A DNA stretch of 64,000 nucleotides from Ovis canadensis (taxonomy: Eukaryota; Chordata; Mammalia; Artiodactyla; Bovidae). The notes beneath the pieces are model-generated. The model ran no database searches. It saw only the letters and a list, made by a program, of their open reading frames with translations, and was not told the DNA's origin. How positions within the stretch are numbered: the first letter of the stretch is position 1; each line of letters starts with the position of its first letter. Below are positions 14,319 to 25,555 of the stretch, in pieces. Both the position numbers and the translations under genes were made by a program. The DNA is taken from positions 112,874,501 to 112,938,500 of the forward strand of contig NC_091245.1 in the NCBI RefSeq assembly GCF_042477335.2, given 5' to 3'.

Positions 14319-14699
14319 TGAAAACAAGAGGCAGAAAACAGTATTAAGAAATGTGCTAGAAACAGCCTGTTTAGGTCACCTTAGAGATTCTGTGCCCAGT
14401 ACTCCAGCCTGACTTGGAACAATTCACTCCGTGGACAATGGTGGTGTATCTGGCCTCAGACTTGGACTGTTTCCCACCCTGAGACCAAGAACCAGTCCTC
14501 AGAGAGGGCCCCTGGTCTGCCAGAAGCTTGAAAGGAGAAACTCACGTGTACAGGAAGAATATCCCCAAACACCTATGAAGGCGCCGTGACCATGTTAGCA
14601 GGTTTACTCACTCTGACCCTGTCCACACTTTTCTTGTTCCCCTTTAAAGCTTCAGATTCTCAACAATAAATTATGACTGCTTTGCATATTATATCAAAG

Positions 14700-14890
14700 G
14701 CTCAGCCCCCAAGAAGGATATTATGCTGCCTACTTCTGGTTCACTGAAATTAACTATCACTCATTACAATAGAAATAAACCTGTCTCTCCATTGGGCTGG
14801 TTATTCTGCTCTGTGCACATGACTCCAGGCTGGTCTTAACAAGTTACCAAGGAGCTGAAGGTGAGGAATAAGGAGTCTGGAGCCAAATTT
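14700..14890. repeat. Inverted repeat arm 2 (probable template of 13168-13345)
   Basis: Reverse complement of arm 1, separated from it by about 1.35 kb. It lies in intron 6 of copy A, between exon 7 and exon 6. Confidence 0.85.
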
Positions 14891-15162
14891 CTTCATTCCA
14901 AACCACGACTCTCCCATGTATACCCTGGGATGTGGGATGAGGTTCCTGAACCTCACAGTGCTTCAGCTTCTTCATCTATAAAATGGATCTGGTAAAAGCT
15001 CAGAGGTCAAGAGTAGATTAAATGAGACAATACACATATACCCATAGAGGAGAATCAGGCTGTAGTAAAATAAATGTTACCTAACATAACTGAATTTTAT
15101 GCCTTTTCTATTATGAGTTCAGAAGGGCAAAATGACTCGCAATCGCCAAGGGGTAAGTAAAA

Positions 15163-15255
15163 AGATGCAGCTTTCTGGGCATCACAAAATCAGACCACAG
15201 GTATTGCCAGGCTGTGGTCAGTACATTTCCTCCCACATTTCACAGGGAGTTTTTA
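15163..15255 (-). pseudogene. Intelectin copy A exon 6, broken
   Basis: The minus strand encodes a match to the PVKYGEGKCW…IPVVYDFGDAQK region. The Tyr codon after PVV is TGA. An 11-bp insertion lies near the exon start, and the acceptor AG seen in copy B is not kept. Confidence 0.85.
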
Positions 15256-15595
15256 CGAGGTACCAGTAAGTCATTGCATAAGACCCTAGCTTTCATTCTC
15301 TGATACATTCTGCCATTCTTTGAGGGAAAAGGGGAAACAGTGCTTACTCAGTAACTGATACCATTTCAAGACCAGTCAAAGTAAGATCTTTCCCTTTTCC
15401 TGGATTCAGTCACTTAGCAGCTCTACATTCCCAACAGCCTAGGGCACAATATATGCTCTTACTCGTCCTCAGCATGCTCTCTCTCTCCCCAACCCCCAGC
15501 CTCCACTGAATGCTTCTCTCTCGCAGATCTCTTCCCTTGCCTGGCTCAGAATTTCAGAGAGAAGCAGGACAGGAGCCATCAGAGAATCTAGGTCA

Positions 15596-15865
<270 letters not shown>

Positions 15866-16168
15866 TCAGCCTTGCTGACCTGGGAGGTGCCACCAGCCAA
15901 AGACCCACACACACAGCCCTCACTTGAGCTGAGAGCTCAGGGCTCCAGGGGAGCAGGTGGCAGCAGTGACGGATACCCACCATCCTCTAGCAGACAAGGA
16001 GACTGCACCACCCAAACAGCCTTGGTGGGAGGAAGCTGTGATCCAAGACATGGACTTATGTCTTTCTTCTTCTCCAGCCCCACCTCCACATCCCCATCTC
16101 CCACCCTCCCTTCCACATGCTCTGTTCCAGCCGCACCCTGCTCCCCATCCTCTCTACCTGGAAACTCA

Positions 16169-16555
<387 letters not shown>

Positions 16556-16826
16556 CTACTGGCACAAGAGTTTCCCTGAGTTCAGAAGACCATGCCCCAT
16601 GACTGAGGCAGAGCATAGAGCTATCAAAACTTCCAGTGATATTCCTCAACAACTTAAACATGGAAACCCAGCAATTCCACTCCTAGATATAGACCCAAGG
16701 CAATTGAAAACAGCAACTGACATGCTTGTACACCAGTGTTCACTGCAGCATTATTCACAACAAGAACCCACCAACAGATGAGTGGATAAACAAGCTGTGG
16801 TGTACACATACAATGCATAGGAAAGA

Positions 16827-17469
16827 GGACTTCCCTGGTCGTACAGTGGATAAGAATCCCCCTGCCAATATAGGGGACACAGGTTCAATCCCTGGTCTGG
16901 GAAGATTCCATATGTTGTTGTTGTTCAGTCACTAAGTTCTGTCCGATTCTTTGTGACCCCATGGACTGCAGCACACCAGGCTTTCCTGTCCTTCACTGTC
17001 TCCCGGAGTTTGCTCAGACTCAGGTCCATTGAGCTGATGATGCCATCCAACCATGTCATCCTCTGTTGCCCCCCCTTCTCCTCCTGCCTTCAATCTTTCC
17101 CAGCACCAGGGTCTTTTCCAGTGAGTCAGCTCTTTACATCAGGTGGCCAAAGTATTGGAGCTTCAGCTTCAGTATCAATCTTTCCAATGATTTTCTTTGG
17201 GATTGACTGGTTTGATCTCCTTGCTGTTCAAGGGACTCTCAAGAGTTTTCTCCAACACCACAGTTCAAAAGCATCAAGATTCCACATAGCACAGAGCAAC
17301 TAGGCCCATGTACCACAACTACTGAAGCCCAGACACCCAGAGCGTGTGCTCCACAACGAAAGAAGCCACCACAGTGAAGAGCAGGCCCACTTGCCACAGC
17401 TAGATAAAATCTGCACAGCAACAGAGACCCAGCGCAATCAAAAGCAAATAAATAAATTATTTTTTTAAA
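16827..17469 (+). mobile_element. CHR-type tRNA-derived SINE, split by a BovB 3' fragment
   Basis: Head 'ggacttccctggtcgtacag' and a B-box-like 'ggttcaatccctgg' at 16826-16915. The body resumes at 17285-17469 ('ccacaactactgaagcccag') and ends in (AAAT)n. Confidence 0.75.
16917..17284 (-). mobile_element. BovB 3' fragment (minus strand) inside the CHR SINE
   Basis: Antisense BovB 3' end ('ttgttcagtcactaagttct', 'gaccccatggactgcagcac') through 'ccaacaccacagttcaaaag'. Flanking imperfect repeats agattccatat and agattccacat look like the target duplication. Confidence 0.8.
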
Positions 17470-17536
17470 GGAATGAGGTTCTGACACTGCTACATGGATA
17501 AGCCTTGAAAACATGAAGTAAAATGAGACATTAAAA

Positions 17537-17672
17537 GCAAGTATTAGTCACTCAGTCGTGTCCAATTCTTTGTGACCCCATGGACTATAATAGCCTGCCA
17601 GACTCTTTTGTCCATGGAATTCTCCAGGCAAGAATACTGAAGTGGGTTGCCATTTCCTTCTCCAATACTCCA
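17537..17672 (-). mobile_element. Bov-tA/Bov-A type SINE fragment (minus strand)
   Basis: Antisense BovB-derived SINE tail: 'agtcactcagtcgtgtccaa', 'ggaattctccaggcaagaat', ending at 'gttgccatttccttctcc'. Confidence 0.75.
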
Positions 17673-17925
17673 TTATTCCATATATATGAGGTACTTAGAA
17701 AAGTCATCGAGACATAAAGTAGAACAGAATTTACCAGGGACTGGGGGAGGAGAGAAATATGAAGTTATTGTGGATGAGTACAGAGTTTCTGTCTGAGGTG
17801 ATGAAAAAGCATGGAAAATTGTGATGATAGCTGCACAACAGTGTGTAGATGATGCTACTTAAAGTGATAAAATAGCGATTTTTAAGCTATCTAAACTTTA
17901 TCACGATTTTAAAAAATCTCCTAGT

Positions 17926-18215
17926 GGGACTTCCCTGGTGGTCCAGTGGTTAAGAATCTGCCTACCAATGCAGGGGACACCAGTTCAGTCCCTGGTTCAG
18001 GAAGATTTTACATGCCATGGGGCAACTAAAACCATGTGCCACAACTGCTGAAGCCCCCATGCCCTAGAGCTCACGCTTCACAACAGGAGGAGCCACTGTG
18101 ATGGGAAACTGGTGCTCCACAACTAGAGAGTAGCCCCCACTCACTGCAACTAGAGAAAGCCCTCACTCAGCAACAAAGATCAAAAATAAATAAATAGGCA
18201 AAATTTAAAAAAAAA
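17926..18215 (+). mobile_element. CHR-type SINE
   Basis: Starts 'gggacttccctggtggtcca', has an internal promoter region, ends in (AAAT)n and A-rich sequence. Flanks ctcctagtgg and ctctcagtgg resemble a target duplication. Confidence 0.8.
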
Positions 18216-18277
18216 ACTCTCAGTGGACATAGACCTTACTGTCCTTCTAGGCTCAGTGTCAACACTCCATCACCTAC

Positions 18278-18400
18278 CACATGCACTGCAGCACCTCACT
18301 CTGATTTTCTTGTAGCTTCTGGGTAGAGATGGAGAGAAAAATGACAGGTCCATTTCTCTTTCCATGTCATAACCAAAGTATTGACCACAACTAGATAATA
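18278..18400 (-). pseudogene. Intelectin copy A exon 3, frameshifted
   Basis: The minus strand encodes SPSLPRSYKKI matching the family SPSLPRSCKEI, with Cys changed to Tyr. The preceding KEKWTC string is in another frame, so a frameshift separates them. A GTAGGT donor follows at 18277. The upstream boundary is approximate. Confidence 0.8.
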
Positions 18401-19100
18401 CACAGAGTTTTATTCTTACTACTGGTTTGACACAAAGCCTGGGCTCTCCTTGCTCCCACACCAAACCCATTCCTCCACTGGAGCAAAGCCTCACTGCCTG
18501 GGATGTAAGGCCCTGCAGTGTCCAGCATCCCACTGGCCCAGCGTCCACCACAGGCTTATTGCATCCCTCCCTCCACATGACCTCATGCTTCTTCTGGGCA
18601 CTGCCCTGGGCACTGGGCTTTCAAAGAAATCATACATTCCCCCAAGAGTTTACGTCCACAGAAATATATGTTGAGAAGAAAAAAAGATAGACAAGCTGAG
18701 GAGAAAAAATGAGAGAATCTGAGATGAGACTGGACTGGCCAGCCTGAGGACAGGGGATTGTCTGGGGAAAGGATGTCAGTGGTCACTAAGAGAAGGCCTC
18801 CTGGTCCTAGTGACACCTTAGCTAATCGTGAGAGAATGGGCATGACTTTACAGTAGAAAGAAAAGAGAATGCAAAGCAAGAAGTGTAGCATGCCCTCAGG
18901 CATGGAAAGAAATGATACAGCATAGTCCGCCTGTCAGGAAGTGTCAGTAGTTTGATGCAGCTGAAATAGGAGGTATAAGGTAGAAAGTGGTGAGAGCAGG
19001 CCAACAGGCTATTAGAGGTATTAGATGAAGAACTTTCCATGCTAGCTTAAATTTTAAAGAAACTGCAGACAATTCTGAAAGAATGGGAGGACAAAACATT
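18401..19100. other. Copy A intron 2 or upstream region, no feature seen
   Basis: No repeat or exon recognised by eye. The first coding exon with the signal peptide should lie in or beyond this stretch but I could not find it. Confidence 0.4.
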
Positions 19101-19104
19101 CAGA

Positions 19105-19460
19105 GTTTTTTTGTTTCTGTTCTTTTCTTTGACGAAGAGAGGGCTGTGCTGGTCTTCATCGCTGCTTGGGCGTTTCTCTAGCAGCTGCGAGCAGGGGCTA
19201 CTCTCTAGTCGCACCGCTCGGGCTTCTCACTGTGGGGGCCTCTCTTGTTGTGGAGCATGGGCTCTAGGGCACACGGGCTTCAGTAATTGCAGCACATGGG
19301 CTCAGCACTTGCAGCTCCTGGGCTCCATAACACAGGCTCAGTAGTTGTGGCACACGGGCTTAGTTGCTCCGAGGCATGTAGGATATTCCTGGATCAGGGA
19401 TCGAACCCATGTCTCCTGCATTGACAGGCAGTTCTTTACCACTGAGTCACTTGAGAAGAT
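19105..19460 (-). mobile_element. CHR-type SINE (minus strand)
   Basis: Plus strand shows the antisense unit: 'gcagctgcgagcaggggcta', repeated 'gggctt…cagtagttg' modules and an antisense B box 'gggatcgaaccc', ending 'ctgcattgacaggcagttct'. Confidence 0.75.
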
Positions 19461-20110
19461 CATTCCAAGCTTTTGAGGTCAGAGGTATTCAATTATAAGT
19501 AGTTCAACACTTAGAGTTGAGAGTCCTCGTGATTATACTTAATATATCTGAGCCTGTTTGCTCATAACTAAAATGAAGCTAGTGAAGAGTGATTTGGTGA
19601 AGATCAAATGAGATGATATTTAGGAACATGTTTTGCTTCTTTCTAAAAATGCATAAATGACAATGAAGAGGAAGACAAATTTCTTAATGCCATTATTATG
19701 CTTGTTGTGGAGAGGAAGACTGGGAAGACAGGAGTCCTGGGCACAAAAACAGACCATTCACCTTTCTCTGAAAATTGCAAGACCAAGCCCACTGAAGTGG
19801 GGAGAGATTGGGAGGGGACATGGTTCTTAACACAGGCCTCTGAAGGCCACTCTGAGGGTCACATAGAGGCACACAGCTGGGACCCAGGACATGCCTCAAC
19901 CAACACCCAGGTTAGATCCCACCAGACACCACAAATCAGACCTCAGCCTACAGACATCTCAAGTCTGCAGCATGAAGTAGCCTCTCTGCAGCTCAAAGAC
20001 ATCCCCTCTGCCTCAGAGACACCAGGACCCTGGGGCCACCCAACCCAGTTCTGTTACTGACACTTAGAGGAGACTGGAGGAAGGGTTGCTCCAGGAGACA
20101 ATGTCCTGCA

Positions 20111-20130
20111 CCGCACCCTCTAGTGGCCAA
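20111..20130 (-). promoter_or_regulatory. CTCF-like motif in the copy A 5' flank
   Basis: Minus strand reads TTGGCCACTAGAGGGTGCGG, a close match to the CTCF core CCASYAGRKGGC. Equivalent sites occur in copies B (51367-51385) and C (61711-61730). Binding is inferred. Confidence 0.6.
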
Positions 20131-20175
20131 TATGAGAAATAGCAGGAACCTGGGCTGGATCTCTGTGATCTAAGG

Positions 20176-20310
20176 AAGTGGAGAAGAGAATGGCAATCCA
20201 CTCCAAATTCTTGCCTGGAGAATCCCATGGACAGAGGAGCATGGGCAGGCTACAGTCCATAGGGTGGCAAAGAGTCAGACACGATTAAATGACTAACACA
20301 CACACACACA
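20176..20310 (+). mobile_element. Bov-A type SINE with (AC)n tail
   Basis: 'gagaagagaatggcaatcca' head, 'gaatcccatggacagaggag' and 'agagtcagacacgattaaat', followed by a (CA) run at 20298-20312. Confidence 0.75.
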
Positions 20311-20792
20311 CTCTAAAGAAGACAAGATGCAAGTTACCTTCCTGATCATCATTTTTCTCTGTCTATGCCCAATTCCTATCATCCTATAAAGACTCAGAGA
20401 CTAAGGACCCCTTGTTCTCTACTTGTCTCTGAGCTGGAATCCAGACTCCCGCATTCACAGACCTTGTCTGAGTCTCAGCAGCACTCACTTCTAGCACACT
20501 TATTGTGCTAGAAGTAGCACAAAGACCCCCTCTTTCTCTCCACACTGGGGCCAGGAGCTGAGCACTGTACCTCCAGTGGACACTGGGAGCTTTCTCTGTA
20601 GAAGCTCCACAGGCTCTCAAAGACACATGTTAAAGGTCACTTCTTAGCACAGTGTTCAGATCTGGGGATTTCATGGACCTGTGTATCTTCCAAATGAAAA
20701 TACATGAGGACAAGACTAATAAGAGTGGTGATGATTTGATTTTTTGCTTATGTCTCTCTTTCTGGCAAAATACAAACATAAAAAAAATTATT

Positions 20793-20807
20793 TAAAATTA
20801 AACATTG
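20793..20807. repeat. Left target-site duplication of L1 Q
   Basis: TAAAATTAAACATTG, exact copy at 35103-35117. The break fits TT/AAAA. The uninterrupted paralogous site is at about 62220-62240 in copy C. Confidence 0.95.
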
Positions 20808-22744
20808 GGGGGCGGTCCTAAGATGGCAGAAAATAGGACAGGGAGACCACTTTCTCTGCCACAAATTCATCAAAAGAACATTTGAACGCTGAGTAAATTC
20901 CACAAAACAACTTCTGAATGCCGGCAGAGAACATCAGGCACCCAGAAAAGCAGCCCATTGTCTTCAAAAGGAGGTAGGAAAAAATATAAAAGATAAAAAG
21001 AGAGACAAAAGAGGTAGGGATGGAGCTCTGTCCCGAGAAGGGAGTCAAAAAAGAGAGAAGTTTCCAAACACCAGGAAACACTCTCAGTGTCGAATCTGTG
21101 GCGAGCCTTGGAACCACAGAGGGCAACATATCGGGAGGAAAAACAAATAAAACATTAAAACCCACAGATTACGTGCCCAACGGTAACTCCCCCAGCGGAG
21201 AAGCAACGCAGACGCCTGCACCTGCCACTAGCAAGCAGGGGCTGGGCAGGGAGGCACAGGCTGCATTGCTTAGAGTAAGGACCGGGCCTGAATGCCCCAA
21301 GGGCAATCTGAGCGAACTAACTTGGGCTAGCACACCGGACTGTGGGATAGCTACCACGTGAAAAGCCCTAACTTAAGACACCATCAGGCCCACTCACAGA
21401 ACAAAGGATTGACTAGAACTACATGAAAAGCCCTAACTTAAGACACCATCAGGCCCACTCAGCACAAACGACTGAGCAGAGCTAGCGGACTGCAGGCCAG
21501 TCCATCCCCTTCCAGTGACAGGCAGGCGAGGGCAGCCAGAGCTGGAAGGGGCAATTGTGGCCCCAGAGAGGCATTATCTACCAAACTGCAAGCAGGCTTC
21601 GTTGCTAACCAAGACTTCTTGGGATTCTAGGTGGTCAACATCCGCCTGAGAAGGTGCGCCGGTTGTACACCCAGAAAACCGAGTGGCACCGATGGGGGGT
21701 GGGGTGGGGGGGAGGGACAATAAGTGGCAGTAACCACGCTCACCAAACACGTGGTCATCTGAGCTACTCGGATCTGGGAAGGGCACACACGCAGGCCCAA
21801 CCGAGTCTGCGCCTCTGAGGAGTACCCCAGTACCTGAACCTGAGCTGCTTAGACCTGGGAGGTGCATGCAGCCCAGGGCCAGCCTCAGACAGTTCCTGGC
21901 AGAGCAACCTAGAGCCTACACAGTGTAGACAGGGAAAGCACACACTCCGTGAGCGGGCGCAAACCAAGTGTGGCCGAGACACTGCGAACACATGCCAGTG
22001 ATATTTGTTTGCAGCATCCCAAGCACGACTGAAAAGGGAGCCTAAAAAAGTGTCCACCACCACCCCCTTGTATCAAGACAGAAATCAGACACTGAAGAGA
22101 CCAGCAAATAGAAGAAGCTAAAACAGAGGGAACCTCCCTGGAAGTGACAGGGGCAATAGATTAAAACCCTGCTGTTAGTACTGACTACATAGGAAGGGGC
22201 CTATAAATCTTAAGAAATATAAGCCAGATCAAGGAACTATCAGAAAATGAACTGACCCCACACTGCCCACAACAACACCAGAGAAAGTCCTAGATATATT
22301 TTTACTATTTTTACTATCATTCTTTAATTTAAAGAAAAAATTTTTATTTTAAGTCCTCTATTACTCCTTTAATTTTCATTTTTATAACCTACTATTACAT
22401 TGCAAAAAAAAAGGAGAGACCCTATTTTTTTAAAAAAACTTCATATATATTTTTTAATTTTTCTGACTTTGATTTTTTTTCTTTAATATTGTATTTTTGA
22501 AAATCCAGCCTCTACTCTAGATATTTATTCTTTGCTTCTTGGTATTTGTTACCAATTTTGTACCTTTAAGAACCCAATCTTCAGTACCCATTTTTACTTG
22601 GGAGTGAGATTACTGGCTTGACTGCTCTCTCCCTCTTTGGACTCTCCTTTTTCTCCACCAGGTTGCCTCTGTTTCCTCCCTAGCCTTCTCTTCCCTGCCC
22701 AACTCTGTGAATCTCTTTGTGTGTTCCGGACAGTGGAGACCACT

Positions 22745-23795
22745 TCAGTTCAGTTCAGTTCAGTCTCTCAGTCGTGTCCAACTCTTTGCAACTCCATGAA
22801 TCACAGCACACCAGGCCTGCCTCTCCATCACCAACTCCCAGAATTCACTCAGATTCACGTCCATCGAGTCAGCGATGCCATCTAGCAATCTCATCCTCTG
22901 TCATCCCCTTCTTGTGCCCTCAATGCCTCGCAGCATCAGAGTCTTTTCCAATGAGTCAACTCTTCACATGAGGTAGCCAAAATACTGGAGTTTCAGCTTT
23001 AGCATCGTTCCCTCCAAAGAAATCCCAGGGTTGATCTCCTTTAGGATGGACTGGTTGGATCTCCTTGCAGTCCAAGGGACTCTCAAGAGTCTTCTCCAAC
23101 ACCACAGTTCAAAAGCATCAATTCTTTGACATTCAGCTTTCTTCACAGTTCAACTCACATCCATACATGACCACAGGCAAAACCATAGCCTTGATTAGAT
23201 GGACATTTGTTGGCAAAGTAATGTCTCTGCTTTTGAATATGCTATCTAGGTTGGTCATAACTTTTCTTCCAAGGAGTAAGCGTCTTTTAATTTCATGGCT
23301 GCAGTCACCATCTGCAGTGATTTTGGAGCCCCAAAAAAATAGTCTCACAGTGTTTCCACTGTTTCCCCATCTATAGCCCATGAAGTGATGGGACCAAATG
23401 CCATGATCTTCATTTTCTGAATGTTGAGCTTTAAGCCAACTTTTTCCTCTCCACTTTCACTTTCATCAAGAGGCTTTTAAGTTCTTCTTCATTTTCTGCT
23501 ACAAGGCTGGTATCATCTGCATATCTGAGGTTATTGATATTTCTCCTGGCAATCTTGATTCCAGCTTATGCTTCTCCTAGCCCAGTGTTTCTCATGATGT
23601 ACTCTGCATATAAGTTAAATAATCAGGGTGACAATATACAGCCTTGATGTATTCATTTTCCTATTTGTAACCAGTCTGTTGTTCCATGTCCAGTTCTAAC
23701 TGTTGCTTCCTGACCTGCATATAGGTTTCTCAAGAGGCAGGTCAGGTAGTCTGGTATTCCCATCTCTTTCAGAATTTTCCGCAGTTTATTGTGAC
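22745..23795 (-). mobile_element. BovB LINE, 5'-truncated (minus strand), in the L1 Q 5'UTR
   Basis: The left end is the antisense BovB 3' terminus with (TTCAG)n ('ttcagttcagttcagttcag'). It extends through the antisense RT region ('aggttattgatatttctcct' covers the YADD-adjacent coding) to near 'cagtttattgtgacccacat'. L1 5'UTR resumes at 'tagggaaccgattactgg'. Confidence 0.88.
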
Positions 23796-24628
23796 CCACA
23801 TTTAGGGAACCGATTACTGGCTGGATCTATCTTTCTCCTTTTGATTACTCCCTTTATCCTCCTGGCCACCTCTGTCTCCTTCCTCCCACTTCTCTTCTCT
23901 GTGTAACTTCGTGAACATCTCTGAGCAGTCCAGACTGTAGAGTGCACATTAGGAAGTGATTACTGGCTAGCTTGCTCTCTCCTCTTTTGATTGCACCTCA
24001 TCTCATCCTGGTCACCTCTATCTCACTCCTCTCTCTTCTCTTCTCCATGTAATTCTGTGAAGCTCTCTGGGTGTGCCTCACTGTGGAGAAACGTTTCATC
24101 TTTAACCTAGATATTTTATCAATGGTGCTGTATAGAAGTCTTGAGAAGTCTTGAGGCTACTGTAAAAATAAGACTGAAAACCAGAAGCAGGAGGCTTAAG
24201 TCCAAATCCTGAGAACACCAGAAAACTCCTGACTCCAGGGAACACTAATCAACAGGAGCTCATCAAACACCTCCATACCTACACTGAAACCAAGCACCAC
24301 CCAAGGGCCAACAAGTTTCAGAGCAAGACACACCACGCAAATTCTCCAGCAACTCAGGAACATAGACCTGAGCTTCAATATAAACGCGGCCCAAAGTCAC
24401 TCCAAACCCACTGACATCTCATAACTCATTACTGGACACTTCATTGCACTCCAGAGAGAAGAAATCCAGCTCCACCCACCAGAACACCACAACAAGCTTC
24501 CCTAACCAGGAAACCTTCACAAGCCACCTGTACAACCTCACTCACAGCGAGGAAACTCCACAATAAAGAGAACTCCACAAACTGCCAGAATACAGAAAGG
24601 CCACCCCAAACACAGCAATATAAACAAG

Positions 24629-25555
24629 ATGAAGAGACAGAGGAATACCCAGCAGATAAAGGAACAGGAGAAATGCCCACCAAACCAAACAAAAGAGGAA
24701 GAGATACAGAATCTAAATGATAAAGAATTCCGAATAATGATAGTGAAAATGATCCAAAATCTTGAACTCAGAATGGAATCACAGATAAATAGCCTGGAGA
24801 CAAGGATTGAGAAGATGCAAGAAAGGTTTAACAAGGACCTGGAAGAAATAAAAAAGAGTCAATATATAATGAATAATGCAATAAATGAGATCAAAAACTC
24901 TCTGGAGGGAACAAATAGTAGAATGACAGAGGCAGAAGATAGGATTAGTGAGGTAGAAGATAGAATGGTAGAGATAAATGAAGCAGAGAGGAAAAAACAA
25001 AAACGAATTAAAAGAAATGAGGACAATCTCAGAGACCTCTAGGACAATGTTAAATGCCCCAACATTCGAATCATAAGAGTCCCAGAAGAAGAAGACAAAA
25101 GGGAAGACCATGAGAAAATACTTGAGGAGTTAATAGTTGAAAACTTGCCTAAAATGGGGAAGGAAATAATCACCCAAGTCCAAGAAACCCAGAGAGTCCC
25201 AAACAGGATAAACCCAAGGCAAAACACCCCAAGACATATATTAATCAAATTAACAAAGATCAAACACAAAGAACAAATATTAAAAGCAGCAAGGGAAAAA
25301 CAACAAATAATACACAAGGCAATTCCCATAAGGTTAACTGCAGATCTTTCAATAGAAGCTCTTCAGGCCAGAAGGGAATAGCAGGACATACTTAAAGTGA
25401 TGAAAGAAAATAACCTACAGCCCAGATTACTGTACCCAGCAAGGATCTCATTCAAATATAGAGGAGAAATCAAAAGCTTTACAGACAAGCAAAAGCTGAG
25501 AGAATTCAGCACCACCAAACCAGCTCTCTAGCAAATGCTAAAGGATCTTCTCTAG
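24629..25555 (+). pseudogene. L1 Q ORF1, several nonsense codons
   Basis: Starts MKRQRNTQQIKEQEKCPPNQ. Coiled coil over residues about 40-130. Stops: TAG at 25040-25042 (CAG in P), TAG near 25379 (TGG in P) and TAG near 25529 (CAG in P), before the normal terminator at 25553-25555. It lacks the TGA that M and P share. Confidence 0.9.

Larger units (their letters stand above)
16612..17915 (+). mobile_element. Old L1 3' fragment in intron 3 of copy A, interrupted by SINEs
   Basis: Diverged ORF2 end (16612-16826: 'cccagcaattccactcctag', 'agatgagtggataaacaagc'), continued at 17470-17536 and 17680-17915 with a typical 3'UTR ('accagggactgggggagg', 'gatgatagctgcacaac'). The gaps are filled by a CHR SINE and a Bov-tA-like SINE. 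Confidence 0.75.
19505..20792. repeat. Segmental duplication block A-2 (intelectin 5' flank), paralogous to 61128-62245
   Basis: Collinear with copy C from 'aatgaagctagtgaagagtg' (C: 'aatgaagctagtaaacagtg') to the L1 Q insertion point. It includes the CTCF-like site at 20111-20130. A SINE at 20176-20310 has no partner in C at 61780. The duplication continues after Q at 35118. Confidence 0.85.
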
